From contig CAKSOR010000185.1 of NCBI GenBank assembly GCA_934477985.1, forward strand, positions 1 to 5,905: a DNA stretch of 5,905 bases. Reading direction: 5' to 3'. Under the pieces are notes generated by a model that worked only from the letters and a program-made list of their open reading frames with translations, did not search any database and had not been told where the DNA came from. The position numbers and the translations under genes were made by a program. Below are positions 1 through 5,477 of this stretch, one piece after another. Each line of letters begins with the position of its first letter. Positions within the stretch are counted from its first letter, which is position 1. This DNA comes from an uncultured Eubacteriales bacterium. GTDB lineage: Bacteria > Bacillota > Clostridia > Oscillospirales > CAG-272.

Positions 1-121
1 GGGTGAGTCTCGTCACAAAGTTCGAAGCAGGATAGGAGACCTCAGTCTCAACGTAATTGAAGCCCTTGCAGTAGAGCGAAGGAACGAGCTTTTCAGGAGT
101 TCCGAGTGTGAATTTTTTCAT
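1..121 (-). CDS. N-terminal fragment of a possible GH31-type glycosidase (cut by window edge)
   Basis: Only the first 40 codons are in the window; the reading frame is open to the left edge. The start is the ATG at 119-121, chosen because a GAGAGG Shine-Dalgarno lies 8 nt upstream. The protein begins MKKFTLGTPEKLVPSLYC and continues with an aromatic-rich GFNYVETEVSYP stretch. There is no signal peptide, so a cytoplasmic location is likely. The opening resembles, from memory, the beta-sandwich N-terminus of some glycoside hydrolase family 31 proteins (alpha-glucosidase/alpha-xylosidase type) of gut Clostridia. The catalytic barrel lies outside the window, so this family call is tentative. The gene starts 62 nt after the activase stop with no terminator visible between, so it is probably the next gene of that operon. 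Confidence 0.5.
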   Translation of the reverse strand, partial: MKKFTLGTPEKLVPSLYCKGFNYVETEVSYPASNFVTRLT

Positions 122-129
122 GAGTTTTT

Positions 130-135
130 CCTCTC
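130..135 (-). promoter_or_regulatory. Shine-Dalgarno of the left-edge gene
   Basis: On the minus strand GAGAGG is followed by AAAAACTC and then ATG. This is a good ribosome-binding site at normal spacing, and it fixes the start at position 121. Confidence 0.7.
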
Positions 136-183
136 GTTGTGTAGTCAGATATATTTCGCGGCAGCGTCAGCCTCGAAGCATCG

Positions 184-3138
184 TCAGTTATCAGCGTCAG
201 TGCGCTTAGCAGCCTCACAAGCCGCAAACAAACTTCTAAGCCTTATCTTCACCGCGCCGAGATTCGTGATCTCGTCGATCTTTATCTGCGTGTAGATCTT
301 TCCCTCGCGCTCGAGTATCTCGCGAACCTCGTCGGTCGTTATCGCGTCGACTCCGCAGCCGAACGACACGAGCTGAACGAGATTCATGTCCTCCTGCCCG
401 GCAATGTACCGCGCCGCGGCGTAGAGCCTCGAGTGATAGGTCCACTGGTTCAGAACCGCCGTACTGAACTTCTTCACATGGTCGCTTACCGAGTCCTCGG
501 TGACGACGACCGCGCCGCACTCGCAGATAAGCCGGTCGATACCGTGGTTTATCTCGGGGTCGACATGGTAAGGACGTCCCGCGAGCACAATTATCGGCAT
601 TTCCTTCTCACGCGCTAGCTTTATGTACTCCGCGCCCTTCGCCCTGACGTCGGCAAGGAACTTCTCGCGCTCGGCATAGGCGGCGTCACAAGCGGCGGCG
701 ACCAGCGAGGCGTCAAGCCCGTCGAAATACTTTCCGAGTATCTCGAATATCTTCTTCTTGAAGTCCTTCGGTCTGTGCACGCCGATGTAATCCTTTATGA
801 ACTTCGTCGCCGAAAGCCCCGGAACATTCGCGCTGATCACCTCGGGATAGTAAGCGACGACCGGACAGTTGTAGTGGTTGTCTCCGAGCTTCTCGTCGAA
901 GTTGTAGGTCATGCAGGGATAGAATATCGCGTCGACGCCCTCCTTGAGAAGCGCCTCGATGTGTCCGTGCATCAGTTTCGCCGGGAAGCAGACGGTATCC
1001 GACGGAATCGTGTGCTGACCCGAGATATAGAGCTTCCGGTCGCTTCTCGGCGAGACGACGACCTCAAACCCGAGCGATGTGAAGAACCTGTGCCAGAACG
1101 GCAGCATCTCATACATGTTGAGTCCCATCGGAAGTCCGATCCTGCCGCGGGATTTCTCGGGCTTCGGAGCGTCGGCGTAGGCGTTCAGAAGTCCCAGCTT
1201 GTACTCGTAGAGATCAAAATGCTCATGCTTCTTTCCGCCGAGCGTCGGACGCTCGCAGCGGTTTCCGCCGATGAACTTCCGCCCGCCGTCAAAGGTGTTG
1301 ATAGTCAGACGGCAGTGATTCTCGCAGAGTCCGCAGGTGGTGACCTTGACATCGTGCCTGAACTCGGCGAGCTTTTTAGCGTCAAGCAGCGTCGACACGA
1401 CCTCAAGCCCCTTAATCGACCGGCTCTTGTCAAACGCGTAAAGAGCCGCGCCGTAAGCGCCCATGAGTCCCGCGATATTCGGCCTTACGACATTCCGCCC
1501 GATCTCCTGCTCAAACGCGCGGAGCACCGCGTCGTTGAGGAACGTGCCGCCCTGAACGACGATATGCTGTCCGAGCGAATCGGCGCTCGCGGCTCTGATG
1601 ACCTTGTACAGAGCGTTCTTGACGACCGAGATCGAGAGCCCCGCCGAGATGTTGTCAACCGTCGCTCCGTCCTTCTGAGCCTGCTTGACCGAGGAGTTCA
1701 TGAAGACCGTGCAGCGCGAGCCGAGGTCGACCGGAGCTTTGGCGAAGAGTCCTTCCTTCGCGAAATCCGCGATATTCTGCCCGAGCGCCCCGGCGAAGGT
1801 CTGTAAAAACGATCCGCAGCCCGACGAGCAGGCCTCATTGAGGAATATGTTGTCGATCGCGCCGTTATGTATCTTGAAGCACTTAATATCCTGTCCGCCG
1901 ATGTCGATTATGAAGTCTACCTCCGGCATGAACTTCTTCGCCGCGAAGAAGTGCGCCATCGTCTCGACGATCCCGTAGTCAACCGCGAAAGCGTTCCTTA
2001 CGATCTCCTCGCCGTAGCCGGTGACCGCCGACGCTGCGAGCTTTATATCCGGATACTTCGCGTAGAAATCCATCAGGAACTCTCTTATTATCGGCACGGG
2101 ATTTCCGCTGTTCGGACGGTAGAGCGAATAAAGTATGTCGCGGTTCTCGTTCATCACGACCGCCTTCACAGTCGTCGAGCCCGCGTCGATTCCGAGATAA
2201 GCCCTGCCCTTGTAGCCCTCCGGGTCGGCGAATTCAACCCTGTCGGCGGCATGGCGCTTCTCAAACTCATCATATTCAGCCTTCGAAGCGAAGAGCGGCG
2301 GGCAGGCGAGATACTTGCCATCGGTCTTGTAGCTCTTTATCCGCTCGAGCCCTTCGGCGAGCGTCGCCGAGACGCTTCCGATGTCCGAGCCGAACGCCGC
2401 GCCCATCGCGACGAAATAGAGCGAGTTCTCGGGACAGACCCCGACAAGTCCGAGCGCCTTGTCAAACGCCGCGCGGAGTCCGTCCATAAACGTGAGCGGT
2501 CCGCCGAGATAGACGACCTTTCCGGTGATCGGACGCCCCTGAGCGAGTCCGGCGATAGTCTGATTGACGACAGCGCCGAAGATACTCGCGGCAATGTCCT
2601 CCTTGCGCGCGCCCTGATTTATAAGCGGCTGAATGTCGCTCTTGGCGAAGACACCGCAGCGCGACGCGATCGTGTAAATCTTCTCCGAGCCGTGTGAAAG
2701 CTCATTGAGATCGTCCGGAGTGACCGCGAGCAGAGTCGCCATCTGGTCGATGAAAGCGCCCGTACCGCCCGCGCAGGAGCCGTTCATGCGAACCTCCATC
2801 GTCCGGTCGAGATAGAGTATCTTCGCGTCCTCACCGCCGAGCTCAATTACGACATCAGCGTCGGGAATCAGCCTCTTGACGGCGAGCCGGGTCGCGTAGA
2901 CCTCCTGAACGAAGCCGATTCCGCTCGCCTCCGCCATGCCCATTCCGGCAGAGCCCGAGACCGAGAGCACCGCGCCGGAAGCGCCGGGAATCTCCTTCAT
3001 CAGCTCCTCGAGCAGAGCGACTGTCGATTCGGTTATCTGCGCGAAATGGCGCTTGTACGACTTGTAAATTATCTTATCATCATCGTCGAGCACAACGCAC
3101 TTGAGTGTCGTCGAGCCGACGTCGAGTCCTATCTTCAT
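184..3138 (-). CDS. Two-module acyl-CoA dehydratase activase-family ATPase (BadF/BadG/BcrA/BcrD family plus DUF2229/HgdB-like region)
   Basis: The family activator uses ATP to push an electron from its [4Fe-4S] cluster into a 2-hydroxyacyl-CoA dehydratase, or the related benzoyl-CoA reductase, in anaerobes. Module 1 (about 1-250) shows the ASKHA phosphate loop LDVGSTTLK (5-13), ELGGEDAK (99-106) and candidate cluster cysteines C122 (SCAGGTGAF) and C161 (SRCGVF). Module 2 (about 313-570) repeats this with GIDAGSTTVK (316-325), DIGGQDIK (412-419), C437 and C476 (SRCTVF). A linker holds C602, C605, C609 and C628, possibly a metal site. Residues about 665-885 fit DUF2229 (C717 in SDTVCFPAKLMHGH; C742), and about 848-970 resemble the dehydratase fold (AGRPYHVDPEINHG; C928 in SFGCGVDA). 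The protein is cytoplasmic. The ATG at 3138 has only weak ribosome-binding potential (GGA 7 nt upstream). At 984 aa it is shorter than the roughly 1,400-aa relatives I recall. The exact substrate is unknown; no dehydratase gene is adjacent. Confidence 0.88.
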   Translation of the reverse strand: MKIGLDVGSTTLKCVVLDDDDKIIYKSYKRHFAQITESTVALLEELMKEIPGASGAVLSVSGSAGMGMAEASGIGFVQEVYATRLAVKRLIPDADVVIELGGEDAKILYLDRTMEVRMNGSCAGGTGAFIDQMATLLAVTPDDLNELSHGSEKIYTIASRCGVFAKSDIQPLINQGARKEDIAASIFGAVVNQTIAGLAQGRPITGKVVYLGGPLTFMDGLRAAFDKALGLVGVCPENSLYFVAMGAAFGSDIGSVSATLAEGLERIKSYKTDGKYLACPPLFASKAEYDEFEKRHAADRVEFADPEGYKGRAYLGIDAGSTTVKAVVMNENRDILYSLYRPNSGNPVPIIREFLMDFYAKYPDIKLAASAVTGYGEEIVRNAFAVDYGIVETMAHFFAAKKFMPEVDFIIDIGGQDIKCFKIHNGAIDNIFLNEACSSGCGSFLQTFAGALGQNIADFAKEGLFAKAPVDLGSRCTVFMNSSVKQAQKDGATVDNISAGLSISVVKNALYKVIRAASADSLGQHIVVQGGTFLNDAVLRAFEQEIGRNVVRPNIAGLMGAYGAALYAFDKSRSIKGLEVVSTLLDAKKLAEFRHDVKVTTCGLCENHCRLTINTFDGGRKFIGGNRCERPTLGGKKHEHFDLYEYKLGLLNAYADAPKPEKSRGRIGLPMGLNMYEMLPFWHRFFTSLGFEVVVSPRSDRKLYISGQHTIPSDTVCFPAKLMHGHIEALLKEGVDAIFYPCMTYNFDEKLGDNHYNCPVVAYYPEVISANVPGLSATKFIKDYIGVHRPKDFKKKIFEILGKYFDGLDASLVAAACDAAYAEREKFLADVRAKGAEYIKLAREKEMPIIVLAGRPYHVDPEINHGIDRLICECGAVVVTEDSVSDHVKKFSTAVLNQWTYHSRLYAAARYIAGQEDMNLVQLVSFGCGVDAITTDEVREILEREGKIYTQIKIDEITNLGAVKIRLRSLFAACEAAKRTDADN

Positions 3139-3183
3139 CTCTTATCCAAAGTTTCCTTTCAGCGGGATTCCGCAAAACGCGGG

Positions 3184-3216
3184 AAAAATATCAGTCCGCC
3201 CGACGGGCGGTACTGA
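3184..3216 (-). terminator. Terminator-like hairpin in the activase leader
   Basis: On the minus strand UCAGU and CCGCCC pair with GGGCGG and ACUGA around a GUC loop. That makes 11 base pairs with one bulged A, followed directly by UAUUUUU. It sits 45 nt upstream of the activase start codon and about 230 nt after the comM stop, which already has its own terminator. A role as an attenuator, or as the end of a small RNA, is therefore more likely than simple comM termination. Confidence 0.65.
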
Positions 3217-3227
3217 AAACAACAGAC

Positions 3228-3311
3228 TTGTTCGATAACCCGACCTTAGCGTATCAGATTGGCAACGTAAGTCGGCAATCTGATTGACATGTCGGGAGGG
3301 TTATCGAACAA
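3228..3311 (-). repeat. 84-bp long interrupted inverted repeat (leader hairpin)
   Basis: The outer arms are perfect 14-mers: TTGTTCGATAACCC at 3228-3241 and its complement at 3298-3311. An inner perfect 9-bp arm pair lies at 3253-3261 (ATCAGATTG) and 3276-3284, closing a 14-nt loop. In RNA form the best fold is 11 bp, a 4-nt bulge, 6 bp (CCCGAC with GUCGGG), an asymmetric internal loop, then 9 bp and the loop. The hairpin starts about 9 nt after the predicted transcription start. It could be an RNA domain or a short inverted-repeat insertion; no target-site duplication was found beside it. Confidence 0.75.
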
Positions 3312-3326
3312 TTTTAATATACATAT

Positions 3327-3355
3327 ATTATATCACAGTATTTTTCGCGGTGCAA
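3327..3355 (-). promoter_or_regulatory. Sigma-A promoter with extended -10 for the activase leader
   Basis: The minus strand carries a perfect TATAAT (-10, 3327-3332) preceded by TGA, which gives the extended -10 form TGnTATAAT. A weaker -35, TTGCAC (3350-3355), lies exactly 17 nt away. Transcription should begin around 3319-3322, just before the long hairpin. No competing promoter is visible between the leader terminator and the activase ATG. Confidence 0.7.
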
Positions 3356-3386
3356 TGTCATAAGTGTAAATTTATTGCCCGCCAGA

Positions 3387-3400
3387 CCGGAAATTTCCGG
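3387..3400. promoter_or_regulatory. 14-bp perfect palindrome, possible operator
   Basis: CCGGAAATTTCCGG is a perfect dyad lying 31 bp upstream of the activase -35 and beyond the comM terminator. No U-tract follows it on either strand, so it is not a terminator. It could bind a dimeric regulator. That is inference; a 14-bp palindrome can also arise by chance in mixed GC/AT sequence. Confidence 0.3.
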
Positions 3401-3419
3401 CGAAAAATCCTGCGGCGAG

Positions 3420-3440
3420 AAAAACACGGCGAGAGCGCCG
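3420..3440 (-). terminator. Intrinsic terminator of comM
   Basis: Five bases after the comM stop the minus strand has CGGCG, loop CTCT, CGCCG, then TGTTTTT. The stem is short but all G-C and is followed by a T-run, as expected for Rho-independent termination. Confidence 0.65.
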
Positions 3441-3445
3441 GAGCG

Positions 3446-5002
3446 TCACCAGTACTTCCGGTCAAGACTCCGGAGCTGAACCGCTTCGGCGATGTGGTTC
3501 GCCTTTATCTCCTCGCTCGAATCGAGATCGGCAATCGTCCTCGCTACCCTGAGCAGCCGGTCATAGCCGCGCGCCGAGAGCCCGAGCTTGGCGTAAGCCT
3601 GCTCCATGACCTCCTTCGCCCCGCCCTCAAGTCGGCAGAACATCGAAAGATGCCTTGACGACATGTCGGCGTTCCGGTAGATCATCGGCACGCGGTCGTC
3701 CGCGGCGCTCGCCTTTTCAAAGCGCTCGACCGCGTACTTTCTCGCCCGGTTGACCCTCTCGCGCACAACAGTCGAGGACTCGCCGTTTCTCGGCGCGGAG
3801 AGCTCATCGTAGCTCAGCGCCGGAACCTCAACCTGAATGTCTATCCTGTCGAGCAGCGGACCGCTGATTTTCGCGAGATATTTCTCGCGGTCGGCGGGCT
3901 TGCAGGTGCACTTTCCGTTCGGATCGCCGTAGTGCCCGCACTTGCAGGGATTCATCGCCGCGACAAGCATGAAGGACGACGGATACGTGACCTTCCCCGA
4001 CGTCCGCGTTATAGTCACTTTGCCGTCCTCGAGCGGCTGACGCAGAGCCTCGGTGACGTTCTTGTTGAACTCGGGCAGCTCATCGAGAAACAGCACGCCG
4101 TTGTGAGCCAGCGAGATCTCGCCCGGCATCGGATTAGCGCCTCCTCCAGCGAGACTCGGCGCGGACATCGTATGGTGCGGCTGACGGAAGGGTCTGTGAG
4201 TCAGAAGCGAGACATCCTCGGGCAGCATCCCGGCGACCGAGTGAATCTTGGTCGTCTCGATCGCCTCCTCAAAACTCATCTCAGGAAGTATCCCCGGCAG
4301 TCTCTTGGCGAGCATAGACTTGCCCGTGCCGGGAGGGCCGATCAGCAGGACATTGTGCCCGCCCGCCGCGGCGATCTCAAGCGCGCGCTTGACCTTCTCC
4401 TGTCCCTTGACATCCGAGAAGTCGAGCAGAACCCTCTCGCGCTCCGAGCTGAACATCGCTCGGTTAAACACCGTCGGCTCAATCGGACATTCTCCCGTAA
4501 GATGCTGTATCACCGACCGCACATCCCTGACTCCGTATATGTTGACGCCGTCGACGACCGAAGCCTCGCCGGCGTTCTTAGCCGGGACAAAAATCTCCGT
4601 GAGTCCGGCTTCCTTGGCGGCAAGGCACATGCAGAGCACGCCGCGCACCGGCAATACCCCGCCCGAGAGCGAGAGTTCGCCGATAAAGCAGGACTTCTCG
4701 AGCATATCCGACATATGGAACTGCCCGGTCGAGAGCATGACCGAGATAAGGATCGCGAGGTCATAGGAAGACCCCTCTTTCTTGCGGTCGGCTGGAGTGA
4801 GATTGACCGTTATCGCCACCTCGGGCATAAGAAATCCGCTGTTTCCCATAGCCGAGGTCACGCGGTCCTTTGATTCCTTTATAGCCGTGCCCGGAAGTCC
4901 GATGATCTCAAAGCGCGGTATCTTGTCCTGAGTGTCGCACTCCACGCCGACCGGAAAGCCGTCTATTCCCGAGAGTCCCGCCGAATGAACTATTGAAAGC
5001 AT
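3446..5002 (-). CDS. comM: ComM/YifB-type AAA+ ATPase (Mg-chelatase-like family)
   Basis: This is a 518-aa protein, close to the usual 500-510 aa of the family. ComM in Vibrio is a hexameric helicase that drives branch migration when single-stranded DNA is integrated during natural transformation. Homologues are also common in bacteria not known to be competent. Seen here: an N-terminal ribosomal-S5/Lon-like ChlI domain (about 1-165, with EIIGLPGTAIKESKDRV); AAA+ core with Walker A GPPGTGKS (222-229) and Walker B VLFLDELPE (303-311); a CxC...CxC pair (C353, C355, C365, C367) that may hold zinc; arginine-finger region LLDRID with R386; and a C-terminal helical domain with LSARGYDRLLRVARTIADL around R478. 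The frame stays open 103 codons further upstream, but the ATG at 5002 is chosen because family homology starts there (MLSIVHSAGLSGID) and it has a GGGGG ribosome-binding site 7 nt upstream. It is transcribed alone, divergently from the ribbon-helix-helix gene. No other competence gene is in the window. Confidence 0.95.
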   Translation of the reverse strand: MLSIVHSAGLSGIDGFPVGVECDTQDKIPRFEIIGLPGTAIKESKDRVTSAMGNSGFLMPEVAITVNLTPADRKKEGSSYDLAILISVMLSTGQFHMSDMLEKSCFIGELSLSGGVLPVRGVLCMCLAAKEAGLTEIFVPAKNAGEASVVDGVNIYGVRDVRSVIQHLTGECPIEPTVFNRAMFSSERERVLLDFSDVKGQEKVKRALEIAAAGGHNVLLIGPPGTGKSMLAKRLPGILPEMSFEEAIETTKIHSVAGMLPEDVSLLTHRPFRQPHHTMSAPSLAGGGANPMPGEISLAHNGVLFLDELPEFNKNVTEALRQPLEDGKVTITRTSGKVTYPSSFMLVAAMNPCKCGHYGDPNGKCTCKPADREKYLAKISGPLLDRIDIQVEVPALSYDELSAPRNGESSTVVRERVNRARKYAVERFEKASAADDRVPMIYRNADMSSRHLSMFCRLEGGAKEVMEQAYAKLGLSARGYDRLLRVARTIADLDSSEEIKANHIAEAVQLRSLDRKYW

Positions 5003-5009
5003 GATCTGT

Positions 5010-5014
5010 CCCCC
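5010..5014 (-). promoter_or_regulatory. Shine-Dalgarno of comM (GGGGG)
   Basis: GGGGG lies 7 nt before the comM ATG and can pair with CCUCC at the 16S rRNA end using one G-U wobble. An out-of-frame ATG overlaps its 5' edge (5014-5016). This site settles the start at 5002 against the longer open frame. Confidence 0.6.
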
Positions 5015-5036
5015 ATGATATGATTTATTTGTAAAT

Positions 5037-5065
5037 ATTTTACCATAATCCGGCAAGAAAATCAA
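5037..5065 (-). promoter_or_regulatory. Sigma-A promoter of comM
   Basis: The minus strand has TTGATT (5060-5065), a 17-nt spacer and TAAAAT (5037-5042), preceded by TGG as an extended -10. It lies about 35 bp upstream of the start codon, giving a short leader of roughly 28 nt. Confidence 0.7.
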
Positions 5066-5104
5066 TAGCGAAAGACGAATTTCCGATAAAGTTTCAAAAA
5101 AAGG

Positions 5105-5133
5105 TTGACTTTTCACCCGCGGTGTGGTAAAAT
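5105..5133 (+). promoter_or_regulatory. Sigma-A promoter of the ribbon-helix-helix gene
   Basis: TTGACT (5105-5110), a 17-nt spacer and TAAAAT (5128-5133), with TGG in front as an extended -10. Both hexamers match consensus at 5 of 6 positions. Transcription should start near 5140, so the TTG at 5105 is the -35 box and not a start codon. Confidence 0.78.
5114..5124. promoter_or_regulatory. Possible operator inside the promoter spacer
   Basis: CACC-CGC-GGTG is a short interrupted palindrome lying exactly between the -35 and -10 of the ribbon-helix-helix gene. A repressor bound here would block the promoter, so autoregulation is possible. The dyad is short, and this is inference only. Confidence 0.25.
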
Positions 5134-5145
5134 CAAGAAAAAAAC

Positions 5146-5150
5146 AGGAG
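5146..5150 (+). promoter_or_regulatory. Shine-Dalgarno of the ribbon-helix-helix gene
   Basis: AGGAG sits 8 nt before the ATG at 5159. It fixes the start there rather than at the in-frame TTG 54 nt upstream. Confidence 0.75.
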
Positions 5151-5158
5151 AAAACGAT

Positions 5159-5377
5159 ATGAGAAATCAGAAGACCATCCCTCTGCGCATAAGCGACGAC
5201 CTTCTCGAAAAGCTCTTCTACGTGGCGAAGAGCGAGGGCAGGACGCTGAACAACGAGTTCCTGCTGCTGGCACGCAACAGCGTCGCGTACTTTGAGCGCA
5301 CAAAAGGACACATCACGCCGGACAAGCTCGCGGCAATAAGAGGAGAGCTCGAAAAGGAAGTCGGCGAAAAGGAATAA
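5159..5377 (+). CDS. Small Arc/MetJ-like ribbon-helix-helix DNA-binding protein
   Basis: The protein is 72 aa. The pattern fits a ribbon-helix-helix fold: a short beta strand KTIPLRIS (5-12), helix A DDLLEKLFYVAKSEG (13-27), a turn at R28-T29, and helix B LNNEFLLLARNSVAYFER (30-47). A charged C-terminal helix (about 53-71, LAAIRGELEKEVGEKE) may serve for oligomerisation or partner binding. Such proteins dimerise and place the strand in the major groove; they include Arc-like repressors and many antitoxins. No toxin gene is beside it: comM is divergent and the AraC gene is convergent. It therefore looks like an orphan regulator. It has its own strong promoter, a clear AGGAG site and a terminator, so it is a real, independently expressed gene. 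Its target genes are unknown; self-regulation or control of the shared comM spacer is possible. Confidence 0.82.
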   Translation: MRNQKTIPLRISDDLLEKLFYVAKSEGRTLNNEFLLLARNSVAYFERTKGHITPDKLAAIRGELEKEVGEKE

Positions 5378-5382
5378 TCAAA

Positions 5383-5418
5383 AGAACTCCGCGTGACCAG
5401 AGCGCCACGCGGAGTTCT
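5383..5418. terminator. Bidirectional terminator between convergent genes
   Basis: AGAACTCCGCGTG (5383-5395) and its perfect complement (5406-5418) form a 13-bp stem with a 10-nt loop, 5 nt after the ribbon-helix-helix stop. The T-rich tail is CTCTTC on the plus strand and better on the minus strand (TTTTGATTATT). It can therefore end both the plus gene and the AraC gene. Confidence 0.85.
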
Positions 5419-5432
5419 CTCTTCATGAATTG

Positions 5433-5476
5433 CCCGGCGGATCGGCGGTACATCGCCCAATCTGAGTCCCGCCGGG
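5433..5476. repeat. GC-rich inverted repeat at the 3' end of the AraC gene
   Basis: CCCGGCGG (5433-5440) and CCGCCGGG (5469-5476) are perfect 8-bp arms around 28 nt that hold a nested GGCG/CGCC pair (5444-5447, 5454-5457). No T-run follows on either strand. It ends 1 nt from the AraC stop codon and could act as an RNA 3'-end stabiliser; its role is unknown. Confidence 0.45.
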
Positions 5477-5477
5477 T

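Larger units (their letters stand above)
3139..3320 (-). promoter_or_regulatory. Structured 5' leader of the activase gene (candidate attenuator/riboswitch-like RNA or small RNA)
   Basis: From the predicted start near 3320, the leader is about 180 nt long. In transcript order it contains a long interrupted hairpin (3311-3228), a short linker, a terminator-like hairpin with U-tract (3216-3184), a small CCGC/GCGG hairpin (3182-3170), and the ATG at 3138. The 5' strand segment CCUCCCGAC (3299-3291) can pair with its own hairpin's GUCGGG (3244-3239), or at 8 of 9 positions with GUCGGGCGG of the terminator (3204-3196). The two pairings exclude each other, which is the layout of a transcriptional attenuator. 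I do not recognise a known class. The ligand and function are not known; the switch is an inference from base pairing alone. Confidence 0.5.

Noticed and set aside
775..2697. Long plus-strand open frames opposite the activase gene (up to 343 codons)
   Set aside because: Their products are arginine- and aspartate/valine-rich with no recognisable domain, typical of the reverse frame of GC-rich codons. The minus-strand activase has clear domain motifs throughout.
184..3138. Frameshift or nonsense truncation of a longer activase
   Set aside because: The reading frame is clean to the stop, and only 62 nt remain before the next gene, so there is no decayed C-terminal coding sequence.
3228..3311. 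CRISPR repeat or IS terminal repeats
   Set aside because: There is only one inverted-repeat unit, with no array periodicity, no transposase gene and no target-site duplication.
3184..3320. T-box riboswitch in the activase leader
   Set aside because: CAGTACCGCC resembles part of the T-box sequence, but the required UGGNACC core is missing (CAGUACC instead), and no specifier stem or AGUA bulge was found.
3932..4873. Plus-strand open frames opposite comM
   Set aside because: They are shadows of the comM coding strand, with low-complexity composition and no family motif.
5105..5158. Upstream TTG start for the ribbon-helix-helix gene
   Set aside because: This TTG is the -35 hexamer of the promoter, and the transcript starts downstream of it. 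The ATG at 5159 has AGGAG at the right distance.
5003..5311. N-terminal extension of comM by 103 codons in the open frame
   Set aside because: It would run through the comM promoter and antisense to the ribbon-helix-helix gene. Family homology begins at the ATG at 5002, which has its own Shine-Dalgarno.
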